Part shown: positions 33,061 to 44,581 of the stretch, piece after piece
Numbering within the stretch: the stretch's first letter is position 1
How the letters are laid out: every line of letters starts with the position of its first letter
Notes under the pieces: model-generated
What the model saw: only the letters and a program-made list of their open reading frames with translations
The model's database searches: none
What the model was told of the DNA's origin: nothing
Program-made: the position numbers and the translations under genes
NCBI GenBank assembly: GCA_029204225.1
Contig: CM055113.1
Location: 31,312,361 to 31,376,360, forward strand
Reading direction: 5' to 3'
Source of the DNA: Diphasiastrum complanatum
Taxonomy: Eukaryota; Streptophyta; Lycopodiopsida; Lycopodiales; Lycopodiaceae
DNA length: 64,000 nucleotides

Positions 33061-34129
33061 TACCATTCGTCTGAATCTTGAAGAAGATGATGATGAAAAT
33101 TAAACAATCTCCTGTAATAGATTATTGATATATTACAAGGATCTCTCTTTTGTTATGAATTTGAATGTCTTACGAAAAATTGTATGCACTTTACGATATT
33201 GTATTACACTTTATTCGCTTTTCGAAATGATATGAAGTGGTCTTTTCCTTATGGTACTAAACCAACATAAAATGCCTTATCATGCTAAATTTGGTAACAT
33301 GGCCCCTAAGGAGTTTTAAAAAAAATTCTAGCCTTTTGGTGAGAAACTTGGTTTTCATCGAATGGTTGTGATCAATGCACATGATATGGATTCATTCTAA
33401 CGGTGTGCATCTTTAAGCAATCAGTGCACTAAGGAGTAGTCATATTTCTATAAAAGGGAAGATTACTACAACGCTAAGTTTCACTCTTCCTGCTATCTCC
33501 CTCTCTCTCTTGTTGTAGCTCTCATGGTTTGCTTTTGTACTGTTGCCATTTCTGGTTGGATGAGAGGAGACCTATGAAAGCTTGTGGAAGAGTAATCGTG
33601 TGAAGGCTACTGCAATCAAAGGTAAGAAGCTATTGATGGCCTGGCTTTGTTATCACATACATTTATATGAATGCATCCTTTAGCTATGTTGTGTAGGGAA
33701 TGAGCTCACAAGATATTGTGATAATCATAGATTGGTATTGTACTTTTGTGTTACTTTTGCCTCCAAATATGTGGTGGAGGCCTCTACAAGTGGGTGCTTG
33801 CTCTAACACAACCGTTGTGAACATAGCCACAGGTATGAAATGCAACCTTTCATATTAATTTTTGCCTCTTGACAATGATCTGGTGCATTGTGATTACTAT
33901 CAATAGTATACATGAGAACTACACCATACATATTGTTGGTTGCCATCAGAAATCAGGAAGGCCAATGGGCCGCTATCCCATCGCACTTTGGTTGATCAAT
34001 AGTTGATGATAATGCACTGTCACATGCGGATTCACAGGATGGTTCCATCAAAAACGCGATAATCATTGTTTTTCTGATATGATATAGTGTATGATGCTAT
34101 CTATGATATGTGATGCTATCTCAGCACAC
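33061..34129. other. Spacer without recognised gene
   Basis: AT-rich, with stops in all frames. I recognise no domain, terminal repeat or PBS. Confidence 0.5.
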
Positions 34130-34250
34130 AACTTGTTGAAGTTGGCCGCCCAAAATGATTCTAGTTTGTCTCTAGATTGCTTTTTGATATAACTTGTTGA
34201 AGTTGGCCGCCCAAATTGATTCCAATTTGTCTCTAAATCACTTTTGGATA
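34130..34250. repeat. Two-copy 61-bp tandem duplication
   Basis: Units at 34,130 and 34,191 each begin AACTTGTTGAAGTTGGCCGC and continue CCAAAWTGATTCYARTTTGTCTCTA, with about six differences between them. Confidence 0.88.
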
Positions 34251-34439
34251 TCAAGGGAATACGTGATTTATGTTTGCTCAATATATTTACAATGCAACCT
34301 GTCTTTTTTGGTACATAACCTTAAAGACATGCTATGAGGATGGACAATAGTAACTACTTTGAACCTTTTTTGCTCTATGAACTGATCAGTATGGCATTTG
34401 CCCTAATACGGTTTCGTTAAAGGGTAGAATGTATTACTA

Positions 34440-35065
34440 GTTGTGAAAAGCATGATAGGGAAGATTTTGGATGTACTATTTGTAATTGCAATCAAGCTGA
34501 TAAAGTAGTGAATCTTGTTTCGGACATGGATAACAATTGATGCTCGGCTATGACACCTATCTTCCTCACACAACTAACTCGTGTGGTTTGGTTTTGTGGG
34601 ATGGTGGCAGGTAATGTTGGGTGTCCTAGGACTTGCTTTGCTTTATGGTACTCTCTTTATACAACTATATTTTAACTTGTTATGCTATAAATTAAAGGGT
34701 TCAAAGGGTTTGGTCTTGACTTGTCAAGAGGGACTATGTGATGTCTTGTTACTCTCTTTAAGCATCTTTCTAAGATGCCAACCCAACTACCTTTTGGTCA
34801 TGGTAGTACCAAACCTTTACCTTTACTTGTATTTTAGCAAGGTCTTTTTGATGTGTAGTCCACATGATGGTTCCATGATGCTATTGCTCTTGGTTATGGG
34901 GAGCCCCTTCCTCCTCCTAACCATTTTGTTCAGGCTGTTATATGTTGCATGAGGAAAGCTATTGATGTTCACAAACTTATTATTTTTTATGATAAAGCTA
35001 CTTGTGCTGATACTGGGCCTGATGATAAAATCTTTTGCCTTGTTGACCTTATGACTACGTTACAT
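34440..35065 (+). pseudogene. Decayed ORF of unknown identity
   Basis: In one frame, interrupted by about six to eight stops, the translation keeps a protein-like character: CTICNCNQADKVVNLVSDMD, LTQLTRVVWFCGMVAGNVGC, GHGSTKPLPLLVF, FHDAIALGYGEPLPPPNHFV and HKLIIFYDKATCADTGPDD. I do not recognise the family. A transposase or a host gene relic are both possible. The uninterrupted leucine-rich frame at 34,581-34,952 is the shifted shadow of this reading and less convincing. Confidence 0.35.
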
Positions 35066-35582
35066 TTTCATTGACATATGTAAATCACACATGTGTGGAG
35101 CATGTTCCCACGTGTGATTAGTAGGTCTAGTTGCAATTCATGTCACAATATAGCTTGTTTCTTGAATATATGTGAAACTAGACAAAGGCTAGTCATTTAG
35201 AAGCATGCCAAGTGTCATCATGAGGATTAACCTCAACCTCCTCATAACTTGTAAAAATCAAATGCATGATTAGGCATAGGAAAAATCGAGTCCTATTAGG
35301 TGTTGACACATGTCCTAGATTGTAGGAGTGAAAAATTGCAAATGGTGCACCATAATCAAAATCCTCATCCGATTGTCTATAATTGAGGTCCAATCCAATC
35401 AAGAGGTGCAAATCATGCATCCAATCATTTTTAGAGGTCACCACATGCTTAATTGAGTAGGAACTCAAGCTATCACTATATGGATGTGGACTTCATTTGT
35501 TTTGAACACTTTTGAGAGATAGAATGTTTTGATGTCAAATTCTATTGTTGTATTCTCTCTCTCTACCAAAGGGCTCTTGGTT

Positions 35583-35694
<112 letters not shown>

Positions 35695-35810
35695 CACTTA
35701 GTTTTTTCATGGATGTGCATGAAAATGGCTTGTCTTTGATGGATGATTATTTTGTGTGTTCTCAAGAGCTCTTTCCTAGTTCCAAATCTTGTTTGATAGC
35801 TCACTGAAAT

Positions 35811-37500
35811 TCAAGTTGATCAAGATTGATTTGGTAGTGTGCAACCTCTCATGCATGCAGGTCACGGTAGATCTATTCAAGGTCCTCAAACACACATTTT
35901 TTGACACTCTCTCTACTCTCACTTGCTTATGTTAGCATGAGTGAGTGGAAGAAATCTTGATATGGATGCATAAGCAAGTCTACATTCATGTCAAATTAGT
36001 ATATTGAATATTGACACATATATCTAGTTTTATGAGCATGGATTTGATGTGCACATGCACACAAATGTGTGCCTAAAGCAACTTTGCTTTGCTTTTAGAT
36101 ATAAGAAAGCTTTGACATTGTAGCTTAAGCAAAATGAAGTTACTAAGATTATAGGGCTCAAGACAGTTCAACATTTGAAATAATGGTTTTGTAAATATGT
36201 TTGATAATAGTAGACACATTCTGTATTATTGTAAACAAAAGAGCAAAAACATGTCAAGTAAGTAGTGAGTTGACGGATTAGATAATATCGAGACGACTGA
36301 AATTAAAATTGACAACAAGTTTGGAGTTTTTTTTGGATCTAATTTTGTTGAATTAAATCTTGTTTATGAATTGTTATCTTAAGTCAAAAAAATTGAAGAC
36401 ATTAGCTAAGTCTTTGAGTATGAAAGTTGAAATTTGTTTTAGTGAATAAACGGAAAAATATGATTTAATAAAAAGAAAAATTTACAAATGAACAAAAAAA
36501 GATAAGTCAATAATAGATTTGGCCAGCTCATAAAATGTAGGCACATTGTCATTGTCATACACTTAATTCAAGATGGAAAAAAAAATTGAAAAAAAAAACT
36601 GATCACCTTCATGAAATTTGGTGTTTAGTAAATATTATTTAACATGAAAACTTCCAATGTATTTTATATTTTTTGTGAAACATGTACACTAACACTTCAA
36701 AAGCATTGCTCTTTAAATTCAATATAAATATATGAAATGCATAGTGGTAGCAAAAAATTACTACCAAGCAACACTAACGTGCAAATGCATGATATTAAAT
36801 TGACTTGAAGTATGTGAAACTTATAGTATATGGAATCATGATTTTCTCATAACTAATACTTATTGTTAAAGTATGTGATAAAATGCTTGTCTTTCACTTG
36901 AACAAGCATCTAAGTTGTGTAGTTTGTACTCATACATACATATTAGACCATGTACATGTATATGACATGCTATAAAATATTTTTGACATCACATGCATCC
37001 CAAATATATGTGGCAAAGTGAGTCTGTATAAAATGTGAATAAAAAGCGAGATTTTTTTAAAATGTATTTGTTGCATATTAGTGTCATGGAAATAATATTT
37101 ACAAAGATCACATTAAATTAGATTTCATGCAAAAATATTTTTTGCTACAACAAACATAGATTTGTACATGTGTGAAATGCCAACCATAGTCATGCAAAAA
37201 TTATGCAGAAACGCACATGGACACACTACATAGGGAGGCCATTCGAACAAACATATATCACAAACATGATTTAACTTCACAATCAAGAATTGTCTGACTA
37301 GCACCTATTTCTACGAGTAGACTTTAAAGATGATTATTTATTTTGGTGAGATATCATATATGTTAGATTATTGAGAAGACTATATTTATCATCAAAATAT
37401 TGAATGCTGAAGTTCTTGTGAATAGGTTTGCAATTCTGGTTTCTATTTTAGTATAGTTGTAAACATTTTGACATATAATTCAAATTACACTTCTAGAGAC
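35811..37500. other. AT-rich gene-free stretch
   Basis: Very AT-rich; I see no ORF of substance, repeat unit, PBS or LTR edge. It abuts the truncated end of the family C RT at 37,501. Confidence 0.6.
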
Positions 37501-38256
37501 TTATATTCCAAGTATAAACTTAATTAGTCCTAGATCACTAAACAAAGCAAACTTGACGTCTCTTATGCCATCAAGATCATTTCCTGTGAAAATAATATCA
37601 TCAACATACAAAACCAAAAAAATGATCTTTCCGTCATTACATTTGACATACAATGAAGGCTCATAAGAGCTTATCACAAAACCAACCGAATAAAGGTAGT
37701 TGTGCAACCTAGAGTACCAAGCTCTAGGTGCTTGCTTGAGTCCATAAAGACTCTTCTTCAAGTAGCAAACTTTGTCTTCATCTCCTTCCTTGATGAAGCC
37801 CTTGGGTTGCAACATGTAGATCTCTTCTTCCAAGAATCCATTTAGGAAAGCATTAGTCATATCAAGTTGGAAAAGCTCCCATTTGAAAGAAGTAGGAAGA
37901 GAAATGATCATCCTTATACTAACAAGCTTAGCAACAGGAGCGAAAGTTTCATTATAATCTATGCCTTTAGTTTGCAAAAAACCTTTTGCTATAAGTCTTT
38001 CTTTGTACTTATTAATGGATCCATCTTTATTGTACTTCAATCTATAAATCCACTTACAAGAAAGTGGTTTCTTCCCATATGGAAGATTCACAAGTTCCCA
38101 AGTTTGATTTTCCATCAAAGCATCAAACCCAACTTGCATAGCATTTTTCCAAGATTGTGACTTAATAGCATCTTCAAAACAAGATGGCTCTTCAATCGTG
38201 GTCAAGAAAGTGTAGGAAGTAATAGGATGAGTGCTCCCTTTGCTTGCCCTTCTCAA
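37501..38256 (-). pseudogene. Family C reverse transcriptase, truncated after the palm
   Basis: A 250-residue open frame carries FEDAIKSQSWKNAM, WELVNLPYGKKPLSCKWIYR, YKERLIAKGFLQTKGIDYNE, FQLDMTNAFLNGFLEEEIYM, SLYGLKQAPRAWYSRL and the catalytic VLYVDDIIF. It stops at DLGLIKFILGI, where the element ends at 37,501, so the thumb/connection and all of RNase H are missing. The surviving part is the least mutated RT in the window. A frameshift near 38,257 separates it from the linker. Confidence 0.93.
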
Positions 38257-39400
38257 TATAGATGAGCCTTGATGCCTTGTCCTTGTGCCTTCTTGTAGAC
38301 CTCCTTAGCCTTCTCGGATCTTGAGCTAGATCCTCAAAGTCTGAATTCATCACCTTGATGCTCCTCCTTGGCCTTTGCAATATCTTTGACAACATGAGAG
38401 TAAGATGAGCTCTCATTCACTTTGGGATAATGAGATTCATCAAAGAGTACATCTCTACTTACTTTAACTTTCTGAGATTCATCGTAAATCCTATATCCCT
38501 TGCTACAATCACTATAGCCAACAAAAATGCCTTTGAATGAAGTAGCATCTTCTTTCTTCCTTACTTCTAAAGGAATATGGACATAATAAATACATCCAAA
38601 GACTTTTAAATCTTTTAAATTTGGCTTTTTTTCATACAAAGCTTCAAATGGTGTGATTCCACCAATGGCACTATTAGGAAGTCTATTACATAAAATATTT
38701 GCACATGTAATAGCTTCAAAAAGAAATGGGTAGAGAGGCATCTAATCTCAAAGCTTTAGCACATTCACAAAAAGATCTATTCTTTCTCTCAGCCACCCCA
38801 TTTTTTTGGGGGGTGTAAGGTGACATGTGAATTCTCTCTTAATGCCATTAGCCTCACAGAAATCTCTCATGATATTGAAGATGTACTCTCCTCCATTATC
38901 ACATCTTAGCACTTTGATCCTAGCATTAAGTTGCTTCTCCACAAGAGATTTAAATTTTACAAAGGAATCATACACTAAGCTTTTCTTACAAAATAGATAG
39001 ATCCATGTGTATCTTGAACAATCATCTATGAAGGTTACATACATCAAAGCACCACCATTAGATTCATGTGAAAATGAATGAACATCCGAGTGAATAAGAT
39101 CAAGAGGAGAGGTAGATCTCTTGAATGTTTGCTTATGTGTCTTGGATAGACCACAAGCTTCACAAAGCTTGGCACACTTGGATATGGATTTTGGAAGCTC
39201 GTAGTAATATGGACTCTTTGGAATGGGGGGGGTGAGGGAGCCACTTTTGATGGAGGACCCTCATCTTGAATTTGTTTAATGTGTGTAGCCAATAAATTGA
39301 ATGCCATTCCATGGAGTTGATCCATTCGTGTTTAGTTATAATCAACATCAGGTTTTGAAACACATGAGAGAACAAAGAATGAAACAAATTCAAGAGGAAA
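38257..39400 (-). pseudogene. Family C integrase
   Basis: In order on the minus strand it shows CEACGLSKTHKQTFKRST, LDLIHSDVHSF (first Asp), MYVTFIDDCSRYTWIYLFCK, IKVLRCDNGGEYIF (second Asp), then a frame-broken ...GWLRERIDLF where GVAERKN is expected. The C-terminal part has CNRLPNSAIGGITPFEALYE, FGCIYYVHIPLEVRKKEDA and GIFVGYSDCSKGYRIYD. There are frameshifts near 39,160, 38,800 and 38,745. The length of about 350 codons is normal. Confidence 0.9.
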
Positions 39401-39957
39401 ATAAACTTCCTAGCTCCTTGAAAATCATGGACTCCATTGCTTGATAGTTAGGATGGCCTAACCTCTTGTGCCATAAGTCCACTTGAGAAAGCTCCTCCCT
39501 TGCCATGCTCACACTTCCACTAATGACAACATTAGCATCCAACTTGAACAATCTACCTTGCTTAATGCCACTAGAAATACACGTATCATCCTTTATTATG
39601 GAACAAACACCATGCTTGAAGTGTATATCTAGTCCATTATCCATTAGTTGTCCAACAGTCAACAAATTTTTTGTGATGGATGGTAAATAAAGAACATTAT
39701 CAAGATCTATTCTCTTAGAAGATCCAAGACATAATGGAATAGATCCTATGCCATCTATCTTACATTCTTGATCACTTGCAGTGAATATGAATTTCTTAGA
39801 ATCATTATAAGAAAGTAAGGTAGAGAAATAGTCCTTGTTGTGTGACATGTGGGAACTAGCCCCACTATCAATCCACCATATGTCTTTGATTGATGTTGGT
39901 GTTGTAGATGCCATCAAGGATGAGTGGCAATCCTCTTCCTCCTCCTCAAGCACAAGA
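39390..39957 (-). pseudogene. Family C protease and GAG-pre-integrase domain
   Basis: The frame contains IKDIWWIDSGASSHMSHNKD (intact DSGA), FIFTASDQECKIDGIGSIPL, LYLPSITKNLLTVGQL and the zinc-domain LWHKRLGHPNYQAMESM. It ends against the integrase through a frameshift at about 39,390. The first 120 bp of the protease are duplicated immediately upstream (39,962-40,081). Confidence 0.92.
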
Positions 39958-40081
39958 TTGCCTTGTTGTGTGACATGTGAGAGCTAGTCCCACTATCAAT
40001 CCACCATATGTCTTTACTTGATATTGGTGTTGTAGATGCCATCAAGGATGAGTTGAAATCCCCCTCCTCCTCCTCAAGCAC
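39834..40081 (-). repeat. About 125-bp tandem duplication covering the protease active site
   Basis: Two units (39,834-39,957 and 39,962-40,081) share CTTGTTGTGTGACATGTG, CCCACTATCAATCCACCATA, GTTGTAGATGCCATCAAGGA and TCCTCCTCCTCAAGCACA. Both encode the DSGAS motif region. In the upstream copy a stop (TAG) follows the DSG motif. Confidence 0.9.
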
Positions 40082-40608
40082 AAAATGGTCTTTCTTTTCC
40101 TTCTCTTGAGAATTTTTCTTCTTGAAGCACTAGGAAGCAAAATGTCTTTTTTTGCCACAAAAAAATATATTTTAGCTTTGATTTGTCCTTCTTGGATTTT
40201 CCTTTGGAGCTTGATCCACCATCCTTGTGCTCAGCCTCCTTGCGTTGGTTCTTCTGGATGAATGAGTCTTCTTTTTGCCTTTGAATGTTGGACTTCTCAT
40301 CACCTCCTTGCAAGGACATGGATCTCATCCTTGCTTTGAGATGAAGCATTCTACTCTCCTTGGCCACAAACACATTATGGAGCTTGTCAATTGTAGGTAG
40401 CTTATCTTGGATGGCAAAACTTTGGATTAGATTGGAATAATCCCACTTAGTCCATTTAGAATGGCTTGCACAAGTTCATTATCTTGGATTTTGTCTCCAC
40501 TTGAAGCCAAATCTTTGTTCAAAGATTCGATCCAGAGCACATACTCTTGTGCACTCTCTCCACTTCCTTCCATGCTTTGAAGCACTTGATTCCTAAGCAT
40601 GAGAATTT
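40082..40608 (-). pseudogene. Family C gag C-terminal part with broken zinc knuckle
   Basis: The upper part reads LRNQVLQSMEGSGESAQEYV and KDLASSGDKIQDNELVQAIL (UBN2 end). It continues through LHKVFVAKESRMLHLKARMR and a KGKSKKDKSK linker to the knuckle. There a one-base shift and a stop leave only CGKKRHFAS*C, and the first Cys position reads Tyr. The Gag N-terminus, PBS and inner part of the LTR are missing: at about 40,609 the coding sequence joins LTR sequence directly. Confidence 0.85.
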
Positions 40609-40609
40609 C

Positions 40610-40800
40610 ACATCAACTTGTTATTGATTTGGTTGATCCCTTTATAGACTAAGTACATCCATGAGCTGCGTACTATCCAACAGGCCTTCACACATGTGAA
40701 GAGTGCCTAGTCATCCATATCCACCAATGGGAGCCATATGTGCTCATTTTCCAAAGTTGACTATTCTCTTTGGCTAGAGAACAAAAGCTAGTCTTCCACA
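40610..40800 (-). mobile_element. Family C LTR fragment (first 190 bp)
   Basis: Reverse-complement match to 28,723-28,915, from TGTGGAAGACTAGC (ending at 40,800) through GTTGACTATTCTCTTTGGC-type sequence to the CCTTTATAGA..TCAACC segment. The remainder of the LTR and the PBS were removed by the deletion that joins it to gag. Confidence 0.85.
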
Positions 40801-40859
40801 TTTATAGGAGTATTTCCTATAAACTAGGATCTAATGGAATCTTCCTATCTTATCTTCTA

Positions 40860-41150
40860 GAAGCTTATCCACACGTGTGAATGGTATCTTGACATGTGTG
40901 AGTAATAACTCATTCACATGGAAGTCCAATCTATCTACACAAAGTTTGACCAATTTGACCATTTTCAAGATTCTACTCAAAGGTCAATTTCACACTAGTG
41001 TAGATCAAGCTAAAATCAATCTAACTTTATAAAAATGACTTATGTACATTCTTTCACACGTGGGAACAGACTCCACACGTGTGAGATCCTATCAGGCTCA
41101 AATAACTTGAGATCTACAAGGTACAACAAGTTGAAAGTGATATTTTAACA
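40860..41150 (-). repeat. Non-coding repeat matching 32,820-33,060
   Basis: See the match at 32,820-33,060. It carries two CACACGTGTG palindromes (40,870-40,879 and 41,074-41,083). Confidence 0.7.
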
Positions 41151-41369
41151 ACCAGGTATACAATCTCAGTATTGTTATCGACATTTTATACTTAGCCAGT
41201 TTTTATTAATATGTCATGCATTACTTGCTTCTCTATAGGTCTTGAAAGAGGACTATAAAATACTTTCAAGAATATTTTTACGAACAAATTATGGCGAGAT
41301 TATAAAGAGACATTTGGAGGGTGAGAATTTTTTAGTCAAAAGCCATGGAAGTTTTCAAATTTAATGGCA

Positions 41370-42360
41370 CCTTGCAGGGGATTTGAAAACATTGAAATGT
41401 ATGTATAACGTCTCTCATGGAGCTACATCAAAGCATCCATACCTTTATTGCATGAAGGATTGCTACAATATGAATTTGGGACGACCAAACACCAACACGA
41501 GAAGCAAAAGATCCCAATATGAAAAGTGTTATGCCAATTCCATTAAGAAATGTTCACATATGCACATTGCATGCTGAGGTTCGTATTATTGAAAAACTTA
41601 TTTATCTACATATTCTCCTTGCATGGAATCATAAACCAGAGTCTGTGGCTAAAGCAGCTATTAAGAGGTTGGAAAAAGTTCTTTCAAAGGTAGAACTACA
41701 TAAAGGGAATGTCACCATTGAAAAAAGTGACAGACTCTCTGGAAAAAAAAGGAAACATTCTCAATAAGGCAACAATTGAAGGTGCTAAAGCAATAAGGTT
41801 CTTATCCAATCACACATGCAAAGAATCTAGTGTCAGATACAGAATTTGGAAAGAAATTGTTCAAGCCACACGAACACTGGAAGTAAGTAATCGAGTGGAA
41901 AAGAGACAAGTGTGAACCAACTTAGACAAACTCATAGGTGTCATCAAGAAAGAAAACCTATCATTAGAAGATATGAGTACTTTGCAAAATCATTGGTCCA
42001 CATTTGTAAAATCTGTAGGAGATTGTTGGGGACAAGATCACGTTACACATTATATGTTACTGATCTATTGCACTATATGGTACTTATCTCATTCATGACT
42101 ATATTTATTTCTGCTGATGTAACCTATTTCAACTCTTGTTTGTAGCACATCTTTCTTCATCATGCAACTTATTTTGCAAAGGAATATGGGAGCTTAAGTA
42201 TCTGGTCATCACAAGGCATGGAAAAATCACATTGGCAAGCAAGGTGAGCATTTCATAGAGCTACAAATCATGGAGGACACATTTCAAAAAATAAATGTTT
42301 AGTTCAACTTTTTCAGTGGCTTTACAGAAGAGCACAATCTGGATATCAAGCCAAAAACTT
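41370..42360 (+). pseudogene. Decayed unknown gene with a candidate intron
   Basis: Across frames the translation keeps protein-like blocks: DLKTLKCMYNVSHGATSKHP, LYCMKDCYN, HAEVRIIEKLIYLHILLAWN, KAAIKRLEKVLSKVELHKGN, AKAIRFLSNHTCKESSVRYR and STFVKSVGDCWGQDHVTHYM. A 66-bp segment, 42,080-42,145, starts GTACTT and ends TTGTTTGTAG. Skipping it joins LLHYM to HIFLHHATYF in frame and leads into AKEYGSLSIWSSQGMEKSHW and LVQLFQWLYRRAQSGYQA. I do not know the family. Similar strings occur, as I recall, in uncharacterised repeat-borne proteins of ferns and lycophytes. A kept intron argues against a processed pseudogene. Several frameshifts make it inactive. Confidence 0.5.
42080..42145 (+). other. 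Candidate spliceosomal intron (66 bp)
   Basis: GT at 42,080 and AG at 42,144-42,145, with a T-rich 3' end (CAACTCTTGTTTGTAG) and CTGATGTAAC as a possible branch site. Removing it keeps the HYM/HIFLHH reading frame. Confidence 0.5.
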
Positions 42361-42414
42361 GCCAAATGTAGCTTGTGAGATGTAGAGAGAAGTCGAGATC
42401 GAGAGAAAGAGAGA

Positions 42415-42490
42415 GATGAGGGTTTTTCGAGTCAAGTATAATCAAGATGGCACAACCAACAAGTACAAGGCTAGGCTTTGTGCTGAACTT
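42415..42490 (+). pseudogene. Short copia RT fragment
   Basis: The translation MRVFRVKYNQDGTTNKYKAR then LCAE matches the KWVFRVKYN[17 protein letters not shown] block near the RT N-terminus. Only about 25 codons remain; the right edge runs into a CACACGTGTG box at 42,493. Confidence 0.75.
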
Positions 42491-42535
42491 TTCACACGTG
42501 TGAACCAGTTGCAAGTACAAAGGATCAAGAGAATG

Positions 42536-43060
42536 AATGATTGCACACTAAACTAGCTTCTATTCCAAAAACAATGAGATGGAAAACATTGGCAAGCCAG
42601 TTAGCATGAAGGCAAGAGCATTCATCACAATCTAGCTATCATTACACCTCAAATGGATCAAATGGAAGTTTTACTTGAAGAAGTTGTTCTTGAGGTACAA
42701 AGCCACCTTATTTATAATACAAGAGGCCTTCTAGAACTCGTGGAGAGAGAGAACAACCTAGATGCCACATTGCCTCTACCTCTCTGCTAGATGACAAAAA
42801 GAGAAATGGATAAGACTTGAGAATATCTTTTTTTGAGAATCCTTTGACCTACAAGAGTAGCCTCAAATGCTTCTTGATAGGTTCTAGACCTACACTTCAC
42901 TATGAAGACTAAATCCTAACTTGACTCTAATTGGAAAGCTACTAGACTAGTCTATCTCAAGTTTGGACAAACCCCAAAACTTGAGTCTCTTAGTTTAATA
43001 ATATTTTAATTCTACAATATTCTCACACTCCTTAAAATAAAAATAATATTTACAATACTA
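42536..43060. other. Spacer, probably family D 3' flank
   Basis: No ORF or domain. On the minus strand it follows family D RNase H, so it may be its 3' UTR or a decayed LTR, but its end does not match the 5' LTR at 47,415. Confidence 0.4.
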
Positions 43061-43069
43061 AGGACTTGG

Positions 43070-43715
43070 AGATCAAGCCAAGATTTGATCTATGTCTTTC
43101 AAAGTCCTTCTTAGCTAGAGGCTTGGTGAGTAAATCTGCATAACAATTTGAAGCTGATACATGCTCAAGGAGAATCTCACCATCCATAACTTTTTCTCTT
43201 ACATAGTGGTGTGCTACCTATATGTGTTTACTTCTTGCATGGAAGATTGGATTACTTGCAAGATATTGGGCCGAGATGCTATCACATTTGATGCAAGGTA
43301 TTTCCTCCTCTTGAATGATCCTGAGCTCCACTAGTAATCTTTTGATCCAAATGACTTCCTTTGTTGTGATAGTCAAAGCCTTGTACTCGGCTTCACATGA
43401 GGATAAGGAGATAGTGTCTTGCTTATTAGATTTCCAAGAGACAAGATTACCTCTCAAAAATATTGTGTAAGCACTTGTGGACTTTCTATCCACCTTATCA
43501 CCTGCAAAATCCGAATCTGAAAAGGCAGCAAGGCTTAAATCATGTCTTTTAAAACAAAGTCCATTGTCTTGAGTAGATGCAATATATCTCAAGATCCTCT
43601 TTCTCTTTTTCCAATCATGGATCTTTGGATTTTGCATGCTTTGACTAAGCTTATGTACACTAAAACTAAGATCAACCCTAGTGATAGTGAGCCATATTAA
43701 AGAGCCTACTAGACT
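43070..43715 (-). pseudogene. Family D RNase H
   Basis: The frame from about 43,640 reads RILRYIASTQDNGLCF, AAFSDSDFAGDKVDRKSTSA (first Asp), SLSSCEAEYKALTITTKEVI (Glu), CIKCDSISAQYLASNPIFHA (Asp; the usual C-D-N-x-S is C-D-S-I-S) and RSKHI. A frame break follows at about 43,218, then the C-terminal EHVSASNCYADLLTKPLAKK block down to about 43,080. All three catalytic residues are present. The thumb/RNase H linker at 43,640-43,750 has a frameshift. Confidence 0.9.
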
Positions 43716-43751
43716 TCTAAAAAGTGTGATGTCCTCAATGGATGCTTCATC

Positions 43752-44560
43752 TCAAGTTTTAGTGTCTTTAACATTAGACTCCATAGGAGTATCTATGCTT
43801 TTACAATCTTGCATTTTAAACTTCGTAAGCATAGATCTTACATAACTTTCTTGAGAAATGAAAGGCAAGTCATTAGAGATCTTAATCTCTAATCCAAGTA
43901 CATGATGTAAAAATCCAAGATCTTGCATTTTGAATTCCTTTCCTAAGGAGATCTTGGTATCAACAAGTAAATCCATGCTGCTTCCACATAATAGAATGTC
44001 ATCAACATAAATAAGCAGCATGACTATATCATTACCAACATGTTTAAGATATAATGAGGGATCATATGAACTAATCTTGAAGCCAATAGAAAGAAGATAA
44101 GTGTTCAACCTCTCATGCCAGGCCCTTGGAGCTTGTTTTAAGCCACAAAGACTTTTCAAAAGTAAGCATACTTTTGATCCTTTGCCAATTAGAACAAAAC
44201 CTGGAGGTTGATGCATATATATTTCTTCTTCTAAGTAACCATTTAAGAAAGCATTGGAAACATGAAGTTGAAGCATTTTCCAATCATAAAAACAACAAAT
44301 AGTAATGAGAATTCTAATGGTTACCATCTTTGCTACGGGAGCAAAGGTTTCTTCATAATCTATGTCTTTGATTTGGCATATCCTTTAGCACAAAGCCTTG
44401 CTTTGAACTTATTGATTGATCCATCATTATTGAGCTTGATTCTATAGAACCACTTGCATCCAATGACATGCTTGTCATTAGGTGGATCTACAAGTTGCCA
44501 AGTCTCATTTTGCGTCAAAGCTTCATACTCGACCTCCATAGCTTTGATCCAATCCTTTGA
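43752..44560 (-). pseudogene. Family D reverse transcriptase
   Basis: The upper part (44,560-44,330) carries NETWQLVDPP, IGCKWFYRIKLNNDGSINKF and KARLCAKGYAKS, followed by a frameshift. The main frame from 44,327 reads WKMLQLHVSNAFLNGYLEEE (V in place of Asp in the usual QLDVxNAFL, so the first palm Asp is lost), IYMHQPPGFVLIGKG, SLCGLKQAPRAWHERLNTYL, MLLIYVDDILLCGS (YVDD intact), FKMQDLGFLHHVLGLEI and KFKMQDCKSIDTPMESN. Domain order and size are normal. Confidence 0.92.
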
Positions 44561-44581
44561 TTGAAGAGCTACCTTCGCACT

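Noticed and set aside
34581-34952. 123-residue leucine-rich frame resembling a membrane protein
   Set aside because: An alternative frame of the same region gives a more protein-like though broken sequence; the leucine-rich frame reflects T-rich DNA.
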